A stretch of DNA of 11,550 nucleotides, taken from RGIG6353 sp045660745. GTDB lineage: Bacteria > Bacillota > Clostridia > Oscillospirales > SIG627. The notes under the pieces are model-generated. The model saw only the letters and a program-made list of their open reading frames with translations, was not told the origin of the DNA and did no database searches. Made by a program: the position numbers and the translations under genes. Location of the stretch: contig JAZREJ010000032.1 of the NCBI GenBank assembly GCA_045660745.1, positions 1 through 11,550 on the forward strand. Direction: 5' to 3'. Positions 5,660 through 11,550 of the stretch are shown one piece after another (positions within the stretch are counted from its first letter, which is position 1; every line of letters starts with the position of its first letter).

Positions 5660-7632
5660 TTTTTGACCGCCTTTTTACCGCCGTTTATAGAAAGGGCTGT
5701 GATAATAACGGCTATAATAATAAATGCGCAAAGTCCGGGAATAAAGCCTGCGCCGACACTTCCCGTTTCGATAAGCGTACCTATCTGATAAACGAAGAAT
5801 CCGATGGAATAGCCCATTGCAAGCTGGAAGCCTATTGCACCCCACAGCCATTTTGAGTTCTTCATTTCCGCACGCATGGCACCGATTGCCGCAAAGCAAG
5901 GGGGAGTGAAGAGATTAAACATAAGATATGCAAGAGCCGCGGCGGTTGAGATGCCTAATTTTGCGGCAACAGCCTCTTCGTTACCGGCTTCAAGCGCCAG
6001 CTCGTCCATATTAAAGAAGTTTGTAATTCCAAAGCATACGGCGAGGGTTCCCACAACGTTTTCCTTTGCGATAAAGCCTGTGACGGCAGCCGCCGCAAGC
6101 TTCCAGGAAAGAATTCCGACAACAGGGAAAACAACGTATGAGAACGGGCGTGCAATGGAGGCGAGTATTGACGTCTCGGGGGTTGCAGCTTCTGCAAAGC
6201 TCCAGGTGAAGCTTTCCATTATATGTATAGCTGTATTACACAGAAGGATGATGGTAGCCGCCTTGACGATATACGACCAACCGCGAGCACACATGGATTT
6301 AAAGGCGTTCCAAAGGCTCGGAATTTTATATTCGGGAAGCTCTATGATAAAATAAGATTTCTTTTTCGAGTTTCCTGTTATCATGTTAATAAGAAGTGCG
6401 CCTACGAAAATTACGGCAATTCCCATAAAATACATGAGAGGGCCAACCCATGAGGCATCCTTGAAGAAGGCGCCTGCAAAAAGGGATATAACGGGAAGCT
6501 TGGCACCGCAAGGCATGAAAGGGGCAAGCATTGCTGTTGCGCGGCGCTCACGCTCATTCTTGATGGTACGGCAAGCCATAACACCCGGAATTGCACATCC
6601 TGTGCCGATAACAAAGGGAATGACCGATTTGCCCGAAAGACCAACCTTCTTGAATATTGGGTCAAGCACGACCGAAACGCGTGCCATGTATCCGCAGTCC
6701 TCAAGAAGTGCAATGAGGAAGTACATTACCATTACGAGCGGTAAGAATCCTATAACGGCAATGGCACCGCCTATAACTCCGTCGATGAGAAGTGCATAAA
6801 CGATGGGGGAGGCATCGGTCATAAGTGAGCCGAGCTTTTCCTGACCTGCTTCAAGCCATTCGGTAAAGGTGTCTGCAATCCACACACCCGGACCCGCCTG
6901 TGATATCCAGAACACTGCGAACATAATTACAGCAAAAATGGGTATTCCGAGCCATCTGTTGGTGAGGACTGCATCTATTTTATCCTGATAATTTTTGTTT
7001 TTGGTGAAAACGCGTCTTGTCTCAACGTCCTTTACAATGCCGTTTGCAAAGGCAAAGCGACGTTTGTCGGCTTCTACAGCAGATGCCTTATTGCAAAGGT
7101 TTGCTTCGCTGTCGGTAAAGGGAGCGGATTGTGTGCCGCCTACCAGCGACAGTGCCCTTTTGACAAGTGTGTCAAGACCCATCGAGTCGTTTGCAGCGGT
7201 ATCGACAACGGGACAACCAAGCTTTTGTGAAAGCTTTTCTGAGTCGATGACGGTTTCCTTTTTTTTGTTTATATCAGCCTTGTTGAGGGCAACAACAACG
7301 GGAATACCAAGCTCCAAGAGCTGTGTTGTGAAGAAAAGGCTTCGCGAGAGATTGGTTGCATCAACAATGTTGATGATAACGTCGGGATTTTCATTTTTGA
7401 CGTATTCACTCGTTACACTTTCCTCCGAGGTGAAAGGGGACATGGAATAGGCACCCGGAAGGTCTACCGCAATGATGTCATCAAGTCCTCCTGTAAGACC
7501 TTTCTTTATTGCGTGCTCCTTCTTTTCAACGGTGACGCCTGCCCAATTTCCAACCTTTTCACTTGCACCTGTTATGGCGTTGTAAAGTGTTGTTTTTCCG
7601 CTGTTGGGATTGCCCGCCAAAGCGATTCTCAT
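5656..7632 (-). CDS. feoB: Ferrous iron transporter FeoB
   Basis: A 658-residue Fe(II) uptake transporter with an N-terminal GTPase fused to a polytopic membrane domain. G-protein motifs are clear: G1 GNPNSGKT (7-14), switch I GNWAGVTVEKKE (28-39), G3 DLPG (57-60) and G4 NKAD (117-120). The membrane part has the paired Gate segments, including the GTGCAIPGVMACRTI and MPCGAKLPV stretches conserved in FeoB. The length is in the usual range for clostridial FeoB. I chose ATG 7632 because GGGAGG lies 7 nt upstream and the protein then starts MRIALAGNPN, the normal family start; an in-frame ATG at 7671 would add 13 unlike residues and lies upstream of this site. It is second in an operon with feoA (90-bp gap carrying an operator-like repeat), and overlaps the small Cys-rich gene downstream. 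Confidence 0.97.
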   Translation of the reverse strand: MRIALAGNPNSGKTTLYNAITGASEKVGNWAGVTVEKKEHAIKKGLTGGLDDIIAVDLPGAYSMSPFTSEESVTSEYVKNENPDVIINIVDATNLSRSLFFTTQLLELGIPVVVALNKADINKKKETVIDSEKLSQKLGCPVVDTAANDSMGLDTLVKRALSLVGGTQSAPFTDSEANLCNKASAVEADKRRFAFANGIVKDVETRRVFTKNKNYQDKIDAVLTNRWLGIPIFAVIMFAVFWISQAGPGVWIADTFTEWLEAGQEKLGSLMTDASPIVYALLIDGVIGGAIAVIGFLPLVMVMYFLIALLEDCGYMARVSVVLDPIFKKVGLSGKSVIPFVIGTGCAIPGVMACRTIKNERERRATAMLAPFMPCGAKLPVISLFAGAFFKDASWVGPLMYFMGIAVIFVGALLINMITGNSKKKSYFIIELPEYKIPSLWNAFKSMCARGWSYIVKAATIILLCNTAIHIMESFTWSFAEAATPETSILASIARPFSYVVFPVVGILSWKLAAAAVTGFIAKENVVGTLAVCFGITNFFNMDELALEAGNEEAVAAKLGISTAAALAYLMFNLFTPPCFAAIGAMRAEMKNSKWLWGAIGFQLAMGYSIGFFVYQIGTLIETGSVGAGFIPGLCAFIIIAVIITALSINGGKKAVKK

Positions 7633-7670
7633 GGTTGTTCCTCCCGGATAAATAAAAGTGGTTATTTTCA

Positions 7671-7688
7671 AGTTAGCCCTCGCTAACT
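7671..7688. promoter_or_regulatory. Predicted DtxR-type operator in the feoA-feoB gap
   Basis: A perfect 7-bp inverted repeat AGTTAGC-N4-GCTAACT. It matches the repeat at the feoA start site in 14 of 18 positions, with identical TTAGC-N4-GCTAA cores. No convincing promoter was seen beside it, so it may control an unrecognised internal feoB start or act as a roadblock. It would also form a short RNA hairpin. Confidence 0.6.
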
Positions 7689-7722
7689 ATTCTTCAAAAA
7701 AATAATCCGCCGATAAAGTGGA

Positions 7723-7938
7723 TCATTTTACGACGATTGCCTCTGCAAGCTGATTGTCAATTGTGTATCTGCCGTCCTTGATAGATACGATACATCCGCC
7801 TTTTATATGAGAAATGACCGTAATAGGCTCCCCCGCATAGCATCCGAGAGAAAAGAGAAAGGAATCAAGCTCTTCGTCATCTGTCTCGATAGCATCAATG
7901 ATATATTCTTTTTCTTCTTCTGCATGAATAAGAGTCAT
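7723..7938 (-). CDS. feoA: Ferrous iron transport protein FeoA
   Basis: A 71-residue cytoplasmic SH3-like protein of the FeoA family, thought to interact with FeoB and modulate its GTPase or transport activity. Visible family features are the FLFSLGCYAGEPITVISHIKGG segment in two halves (LGCYAGEPITV, then ISHIKGGCIV) and the C-terminal end RYTIDNQLAEAIVV, where FeoA proteins typically have an ALxxxLAxxIxV pattern. Two adjacent ATG codons are possible. GAGG (7945-7948) is 3 nt from the first (7941) and 6 nt from the second (7938), so the second is preferred. It heads the feo operon, has a strong promoter, and is divergent from the repressor gene. Confidence 0.9.
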   Translation of the reverse strand: MTLIHAEEEKEYIIDAIETDDEELDSFLFSLGCYAGEPITVISHIKGGCIVSIKDGRYTIDNQLAEAIVVK

Positions 7939-7968
7939 CATTAACCTCAGCTTTTGTCAAAATGCGAA

Positions 7969-7982
7969 TTAGCCTCTGCTAA
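7969..7982. promoter_or_regulatory. Predicted DtxR-type operator at the feoA start site
   Basis: Inverted repeat TTAGC-CTCT-GCTAA, lying about +4 to +17 from the predicted feoA transcription start (near 7985). A repressor bound here would block initiation or early elongation. The repressor gene is next door and a second copy of the motif lies before feoB. Confidence 0.68.
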
Positions 7983-7991
7983 CTCGAACTA

Positions 7992-8020
7992 ATTTTACCA
8001 TTAAAACGCACGTTTGTCAA
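7992..8020 (-). promoter_or_regulatory. Sigma-A promoter of the feo operon
   Basis: On the minus strand a consensus TTGACA (8015-8020) stands 17 bp from TAAAAT (7992-7997). The predicted start near 7985 leaves a leader of about 47 nt to the feoA ATG and places the operator-like repeat immediately downstream. Confidence 0.8.
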
Positions 8021-8059
8021 TGGTTTTTTGCACTTTTTCCGACATTTGTTGATTTTCAC

Positions 8060-8088
8060 TTGAAAGATTTTGAAATGTGTGATAGAAT
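8060..8088 (+). promoter_or_regulatory. Predicted promoter of the DtxR-family repressor gene
   Basis: TTGAAA (8060-8065) and TAGAAT (8083-8088) with a 17-bp spacer. Transcription would start near 8095, leaving a leader of about 114 nt. The leader holds a small 6-bp hairpin (8105-8110 with 8120-8125) but no copy of the feo operator motif and no recognisable riboswitch. Confidence 0.6.
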
Positions 8089-8208
8089 ATAGTGAAAATG
8101 ATAGGCGACATCAGGTGCTTGTCGCAATAATTATGATTGCATAAAGTCCTGAAATAAATTGAAGGCTCTAACCGTAATTTTAAAAATTTTAGACGAGGGG
8201 GTGGCATT

Positions 8209-8577
8209 GTGCATCTTGAAGAATCGGGTCAGATGTATCTTGAAACGATATACGTTTTGTCAAAGAAAAGCGCAAACGTCAGAAGTGTGGACGTTGCAGA
8301 GCACATGGGCTACTCGAAGCCGAGTGTCAGCCGTGCGGTAGGGATTTTAAAGCAAGGCGGCTTTGTTATAATGGATTCCGACGGCTCTTTACATCTTACC
8401 GATGCGGGAAAGGACGCTGCCGAAAAGATTTATGAGAGACATTCGGTGCTCTCGGAGTTTCTTGTGGGACTCGGAGTTGACAGGCAGACCGCACTTGACG
8501 ATGCCTGCAAAATGGAGCACGATATATCCGATGAGTCCCTTGAGGCAATAAAAAAATTCAACGAAAGACAAAAATAA
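8209..8577 (+). CDS. DtxR-family metal-dependent transcriptional repressor, iron-type ligand set
   Basis: A 122-residue DNA-binding regulator with an N-terminal winged helix (about 5-65; recognition helix in YSKPSVSRAVGIL) and a metal-binding dimerisation domain (about 66-118). The C-terminal SH3/FeoA-like domain of long DtxR/IdeR proteins is absent, as in MntR. Comparison with family members I know places M9, C100, E103 and H104 at the DtxR primary-site positions (M10, C102, E105, H106). MntR instead has Asp at the first of these. H78 aligns with an ancillary-site His. This points to Fe(II) sensing. Its neighbour, the feo operon, carries matching inverted repeats, so it is the likely feo repressor. 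The start is GTG 8209, with a G-rich site AGGGGGTG about 5 nt upstream. No ATG start is available before the HTH. Confidence 0.87.
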   Translation: MHLEESGQMYLETIYVLSKKSANVRSVDVAEHMGYSKPSVSRAVGILKQGGFVIMDSDGSLHLTDAGKDAAEKIYERHSVLSEFLVGLGVDRQTALDDACKMEHDISDESLEAIKKFNERQK

Positions 8578-8609
8578 ACCGTATTGGCGAGCAATACGGT
8601 TTGTTTTTT
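8576..8609. terminator. Bidirectional terminator after the repressor gene
   Basis: An 11-bp perfect stem (8576-8586 with 8592-8602) and 5-nt loop, with a T-rich tail on the plus strand and TTTATTTTTG on the minus strand. Its left arm starts inside the repressor stop codon. It can also end transcription from the minus-strand gene at 8664. Confidence 0.88.
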
Positions 8610-8663
8610 GTATTATAGGAATTTACTGTAACGCAAAGGCTTGCCTTGAATTAAGGCGCAGAC

Positions 8664-9833
8664 TTATTTTGGCACCTCTTCTTTTTCCTTGTGAGCGGGG
8701 GTGTCAGATGGCTCTTTGGGAGGCTCTTGAGGGTCACGCTTGTTGAGGTCATGGCGGATTATACGGTAGATACAAGCGGTAAGCGGTACTCCGAGGAGCA
8801 TTCCTACGATGCCCATTACGCTTCCGCCGACGGTGACTGCCGCGAGCACCCAGATGCCCGGAAGCCCGATAGAGGTTCCGACCACTTTGGGATATATGAG
8901 GTTTCCTTCTATCTGCTGAAGAATTACTATAAAGATGAGGAAGATAAGTGCTTTTATCGGGGAGACTGTGATTATCATGAGTGCGCCGACAATTGCGCCT
9001 ATGTAGGCACCCGCGATTGGGATGAGCGCGGTGAGGGCGATGAGTGTTCCTATCATTGCGGCGTAGGGGATGCGCAAAATGAGCATTCCGATGATACAGA
9101 GGACACCGAGTATGAGAGCTTCTGTGCACTGACCTATGACATATTTGCGGAAGGTCGTATTAAATACGTGGCCGACGTAGAAAATCTTCTTTGTTATTTT
9201 TTCGGGAAGATATACCCTTGAGATTCTCTTCATCTGTCTTATAAGGCTGTCCTTGTATATGAGAAGATATATTGCAAAGAAGATACTGAGGAAGGCGGTA
9301 ACAAAGCCTGAGAAAATGCTGGTCACGGTGGAGAATACCATCTGAACGGTGTTTCCGATGCCCGATGAGAGCAGATTCACTATCTGGTCTGTTTTGCTTG
9401 CCCAGTCGGTCGTGGACAGGAAGTTTACAATGCTGTTCGGAACGACGTCATAGTTATCGAGCCAATTTGCGACCGATTTTATTGCCTTGGGGAAAAGCTG
9501 GATAATAAGCTTTACACAGGATATGAACTGCGGGAGCACAAAGGCTAAAACTGCCGAAACGATAGCACAGAGTGTTATTATTGCAAGTATTATGGATATA
9601 CCTCGGCGGGATTTCAAAATCCAACGGCGCTTGGCGTTTCCGAAAAGCTTATTTTCGTAAAATGACATAAGAATGTTGATGAAAAAGGCAATGATACCGC
9701 CGATGAACAGAGGCGCTATAGCACCGATAACGGTAGTGATAAACGTATGAACTGCCCCCATGTATTTCCACAAAAGGCAAAAAGCGAATACTACAACTCC
9801 CGCTTTCCATAACGGCTTCCATTCAAATTTCAC
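8664..9833 (-). CDS. AI-2E family transporter (UPF0118 membrane protein)
   Basis: A 389-residue multi-pass membrane protein of the AI-2E exporter-like superfamily. Members have been linked to autoinducer-2 export or to Na+/H+ exchange, so the substrate here is open. Visible features are two N-terminal membrane hairpins (about residues 10-60), a third helix near 75-105, and a long amphipathic middle region (about 110-160). The conserved C-terminal block follows, with LRIPYAAMIGTLIALTALIP and LPGIWVLAAVTVGG. A charged, Pro-rich tail is probably cytoplasmic. I chose GTG 9833: the site AAAGGAAGTGATCC, nearly the full 16S complement, ends just before it. The in-frame GTG at 9842 lies within that site. 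It is a single-gene unit with a consensus promoter and no link to the neighbouring iron genes. Confidence 0.9.
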   Translation of the reverse strand: MKFEWKPLWKAGVVVFAFCLLWKYMGAVHTFITTVIGAIAPLFIGGIIAFFINILMSFYENKLFGNAKRRWILKSRRGISIILAIITLCAIVSAVLAFVLPQFISCVKLIIQLFPKAIKSVANWLDNYDVVPNSIVNFLSTTDWASKTDQIVNLLSSGIGNTVQMVFSTVTSIFSGFVTAFLSIFFAIYLLIYKDSLIRQMKRISRVYLPEKITKKIFYVGHVFNTTFRKYVIGQCTEALILGVLCIIGMLILRIPYAAMIGTLIALTALIPIAGAYIGAIVGALMIITVSPIKALIFLIFIVILQQIEGNLIYPKVVGTSIGLPGIWVLAAVTVGGSVMGIVGMLLGVPLTACIYRIIRHDLNKRDPQEPPKEPSDTPAHKEKEEVPK

Positions 9834-9857
9834 ACGGATCACTTCCTTTCATTTACA

Positions 9858-9886
9858 ATTATAAAGACTGTTTATTTTTTTGTCAA
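9858..9886 (-). promoter_or_regulatory. Consensus sigma-A promoter of the AI-2E family gene
   Basis: On the minus strand TTGACA (9881-9886), a 17-bp spacer and TATAAT (9858-9863): both hexamers match consensus exactly. The start near 9851 leaves an 18-nt leader, almost entirely ribosome binding site. Confidence 0.88.
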
Positions 9887-9936
9887 GGGGCAAAAATTGA
9901 CGTTTTGTAAATAATGAAAATTAATTAAAAAAAGTG

Positions 9937-9965
9937 TCGACATACGCGCTTTTTTGTGTTACAAT
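9937..9965 (+). promoter_or_regulatory. Predicted promoter of the D-Ala-D-Ala carboxypeptidase gene
   Basis: TCGACA (9937-9942) and TACAAT (9960-9965) with a 17-bp spacer. The start near 9972 would put an ATG at 9978 only 6 nt in with no ribosome site, supporting the ATG at 9993 as the true start. Confidence 0.6.
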
Positions 9966-9992
9966 AATTAAAATAAAATGTTTGAGGATACA

Positions 9993-11045
9993 ATGAACAA
10001 GAGAAAGCTTCGCCTTTCAAGGCTTTTAATAATATTTGGCGTGTTTTTCACCTTTTCTTTTTTTGTGGCGCGTGGAGTCGGAATGATATTCGGGGAAAAA
10101 ACTCTCACCTGTGAGGAGATTCCCGACGTAGGATATGAAAAGTCCCATGACCTTAACACCCTTCTTGACCTGTCTTACACAACACCGCCCAAGGAAGAGA
10201 ATGAGGAAAGCGTGCTTGTGCCGAATTATGATACCGTTGAGAGTCTTTCAGAAACCCCCGCTTCAAAGAATGCGATACTTGTGAGCACTGACAGCGGAAG
10301 AGTTATTACCGAAAAGAACAGTCGTGAACGCATTTATCCCGCTTCAATGACAAAGATAATGACACTTATCGTTGCCGCTGAGCATTACGACTCCTTGCAC
10401 TCAACGTTTACAATGTCCTATAAGATAACCGACCCACTCTATCAGCAGGGTGCTACAGTTATGGGCCTTCTGTCGGGAGAAACGGTTCCCAAAATCGACC
10501 TTATGTATGGCGTTGTTCTCCCGTCGGGTGCAGATGCGACCATTGCTCTTGCACATATGGTGGTCGGCAGAACGGATAATGCGGATTCAATGTCAAATGA
10601 GGACGCAGAGGCGCTTTTTGCCGAGCTTATGAATAAGAAAGCCGAGGAGCTGGGGCTTGTTGATACTCATTTTACAAATACCAGTGGTCTTCACGATGAG
10701 GATCACTATACCACAGCTCACGATATGGCGGTCATTCTCGATTACGCCATGAAGGATGAGCTTTGCCGAAAGATACTCACCACCCGTACCTATACCACAA
10801 CACCTACAAAACAGCATCCAGAGGGCATCACGATGCGTAGCACGATGTTCGATAAGGTCAAGGCTAACGAGGTGGACAGAGTGGAGATACTCGGAGGTAA
10901 AACGGGATATACATATCAGGCGGGACATTGCCTTGCTTCCATTGCGAGAAAGGGCGAGGCGACATATATCGTCGTTACCGCGGGAGGCGAGAACCGACTC
11001 AGCCCCGTGGAGGACCTGCACCTGTTCTACGGAGAATACGCGTGA
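9993..11045 (+). CDS. D-alanyl-D-alanine carboxypeptidase (peptidase S11, DacA-type)
   Basis: A 350-residue penicillin-binding protein of the S11 family, which trims the terminal D-Ala from peptidoglycan pentapeptides outside the membrane. One N-terminal hydrophobic segment (about 8-30, basic before it) is a membrane anchor or signal sequence. A linker of about 60 residues follows, then the transpeptidase-like domain. The catalytic SxxK motif is S118-MT-K121 and the KTG motif is K303-T-G305 (GGKTGYT). The second motif, normally SxN, reads S178-G-A180, so the Asn is missing. The protein ends in LFYGEYA, without the PBP5 C-terminal beta domain. GAGG (9984-9987) is 5 nt before ATG 9993. It is followed by a terminator that is the first unit of a hairpin array. 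Confidence 0.9.
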   Translation: MNKRKLRLSRLLIIFGVFFTFSFFVARGVGMIFGEKTLTCEEIPDVGYEKSHDLNTLLDLSYTTPPKEENEESVLVPNYDTVESLSETPASKNAILVSTDSGRVITEKNSRERIYPASMTKIMTLIVAAEHYDSLHSTFTMSYKITDPLYQQGATVMGLLSGETVPKIDLMYGVVLPSGADATIALAHMVVGRTDNADSMSNEDAEALFAELMNKKAEELGLVDTHFTNTSGLHDEDHYTTAHDMAVILDYAMKDELCRKILTTRTYTTTPTKQHPEGITMRSTMFDKVKANEVDRVEILGGKTGYTYQAGHCLASIARKGEATYIVVTAGGENRLSPVEDLHLFYGEYA

Positions 11046-11098
11046 GAATTTGAAAATTAAGGATGAAAATTTTTGATTTTCTTTAAAGCTGCAATAAT

Positions 11099-11135
11099 GG
11101 GTTAGGACTTTAAAAAGACCTAACCCGTTTTTTTC
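11099..11135 (+). terminator. Intrinsic terminator of the carboxypeptidase gene, first unit of the array
   Basis: The arm GGGTTAGG (11099-11106) pairs with CCTAACCC (11119-11126), with further CTTT/AAAG pairing across one A-A mismatch, followed by seven T. It is a textbook terminator 53 bp past the stop codon. It occupies the first 34-bp register of the tandem array, with a different loop and outer stem from later units. Confidence 0.85.
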
Positions 11136-11550
11136 TTAGGATGCTAAAACGTCCTAATCTGTTTTCTCGTTAGGACGATATTTCGTCTTAATCCGTTTTT
11201 TCTTTAGGACGATATTTCGTCCTAATCTGTTTTCTCGTTAGGACGATATTTCGTCCTAATCTGTTTTCTCGTTAGGACGATATTTCGTCCTAATCTGTTT
11301 TCTCGTTAGACGATATTTCGTTCTAATCTGTTTTCTCGTTAGGACGATATTTCGTCCTAATCTGTTTTTTCTTTAGGACGATATTTCGTCCTAATCCGTT
11401 TTTTCGTTAGGACGATATTTCGTCCTAATCCGTTTTTGTCTTAGGACGATATTTCGTCTTAATCCGTTTTTTCGTTAGGACGATATTTCGTCCTAATCCG
11501 TTTTTTCGTTAGGACGATATTTCGTCCTAATCTGTTTTCTCGTTCGGACG
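11102..11550 (+). repeat. Tandem array of 34-bp terminator-like hairpin units, open at the window edge
   Basis: Thirteen full units plus the start of a fourteenth begin at 11102, 11136, 11170, 11204, 11238, 11272, 11306, 11339, 11373, 11407, 11441, 11475, 11509 and 11543. All are 34 bp except the seventh (33). The typical unit is a 9-bp stem TTAGGACGA/TCGTCCTAA around loop TATT, then a 12-bp linker, TCTGTTTTCTCG or TCCGTTTTTTCG and close variants. The T-tract follows the stem only on the plus strand, so each unit looks like a rightward intrinsic terminator. Several changes keep pairing as G-U in RNA (units 2, 3 and 11). There are no unique spacers and no coding potential of note. This fills the whole 11102-11550 stretch. 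Confidence 0.93.

Noticed and set aside
8095..8208. Riboswitch in the repressor gene leader
   Set aside because: Only a 6-bp hairpin is visible, with no recognised aptamer pattern or terminator switch.
8691..9221. 176-residue plus-strand frame inside the AI-2E family gene
   Set aside because: It is antisense to conserved membrane segments and has a composition rich in Asp, Glu and Tyr typical of a shadow frame.
11102..11550. CRISPR array
   Set aside because: The period is 34 bp with no unique spacers; the whole unit is repeated, and no cas gene is visible.

Overview
The window reads as chromosome of a low-to-mid GC member of the Firmicutes, most likely an uncultured gut-type clostridium. 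This is inferred from the strong Shine-Dalgarno sites, an SLH-domain surface protein, a FeoA/FeoB/FeoB-associated iron-uptake set, a DtxR-type repressor, a DacA-type carboxypeptidase, many T-rich intrinsic terminators and a Tn4451/TnpX-like large serine recombinase. The species cannot be named from the sequence.

Layout. (1) 1-1490: 3' portion of a large serine recombinase gene, cut by the window edge; this is probably the end of an integrative element. (2) 1496-1813: tRNA-Pro(TGG) on the minus strand with its own promoter and terminator. Its leader carries an extra copy of the tRNA 5' end. (3) 1870-3570: a class I glutamine amidotransferase-like gene (minus), whose catalytic Cys is replaced by Gly, divergent from a xylose-isomerase-like TIM-barrel gene (plus). 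Their two promoters are packed back to back. (4) 3610-5421: a secreted SLH protein with a two-copy HxFxxW/CxxC module. (5) 5510-8577: an iron locus. feoA, feoB and a 49-residue Cys-rich FeoB-associated protein lie on the minus strand, and a DtxR/IdeR-like repressor gene diverges on the plus strand. Two matching inverted repeats, one at the feoA start site and one in the feoA-feoB gap, are the likely operators. (6) 8664-9833: an AI-2E-family membrane protein (minus) with a consensus promoter. (7) 9993-11045: a D-Ala-D-Ala carboxypeptidase (plus). (8) 11099-11550: a tandem array of 34-bp units, each a terminator-like hairpin plus T-rich tract, running off the window.

How the parts fit together: the iron locus forms a self-contained module. 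The repressor carries the Met/Cys/Glu/His ligand set of iron-sensing DtxR/IdeR, and the operators sit where binding would block feo transcription. Convergent neighbours share bidirectional terminators at 5452-5484 and 8576-8609. The least conventional features are the hairpin array after dacA, the Cys-less amidotransferase homologue and the duplicated tRNA 5' end.
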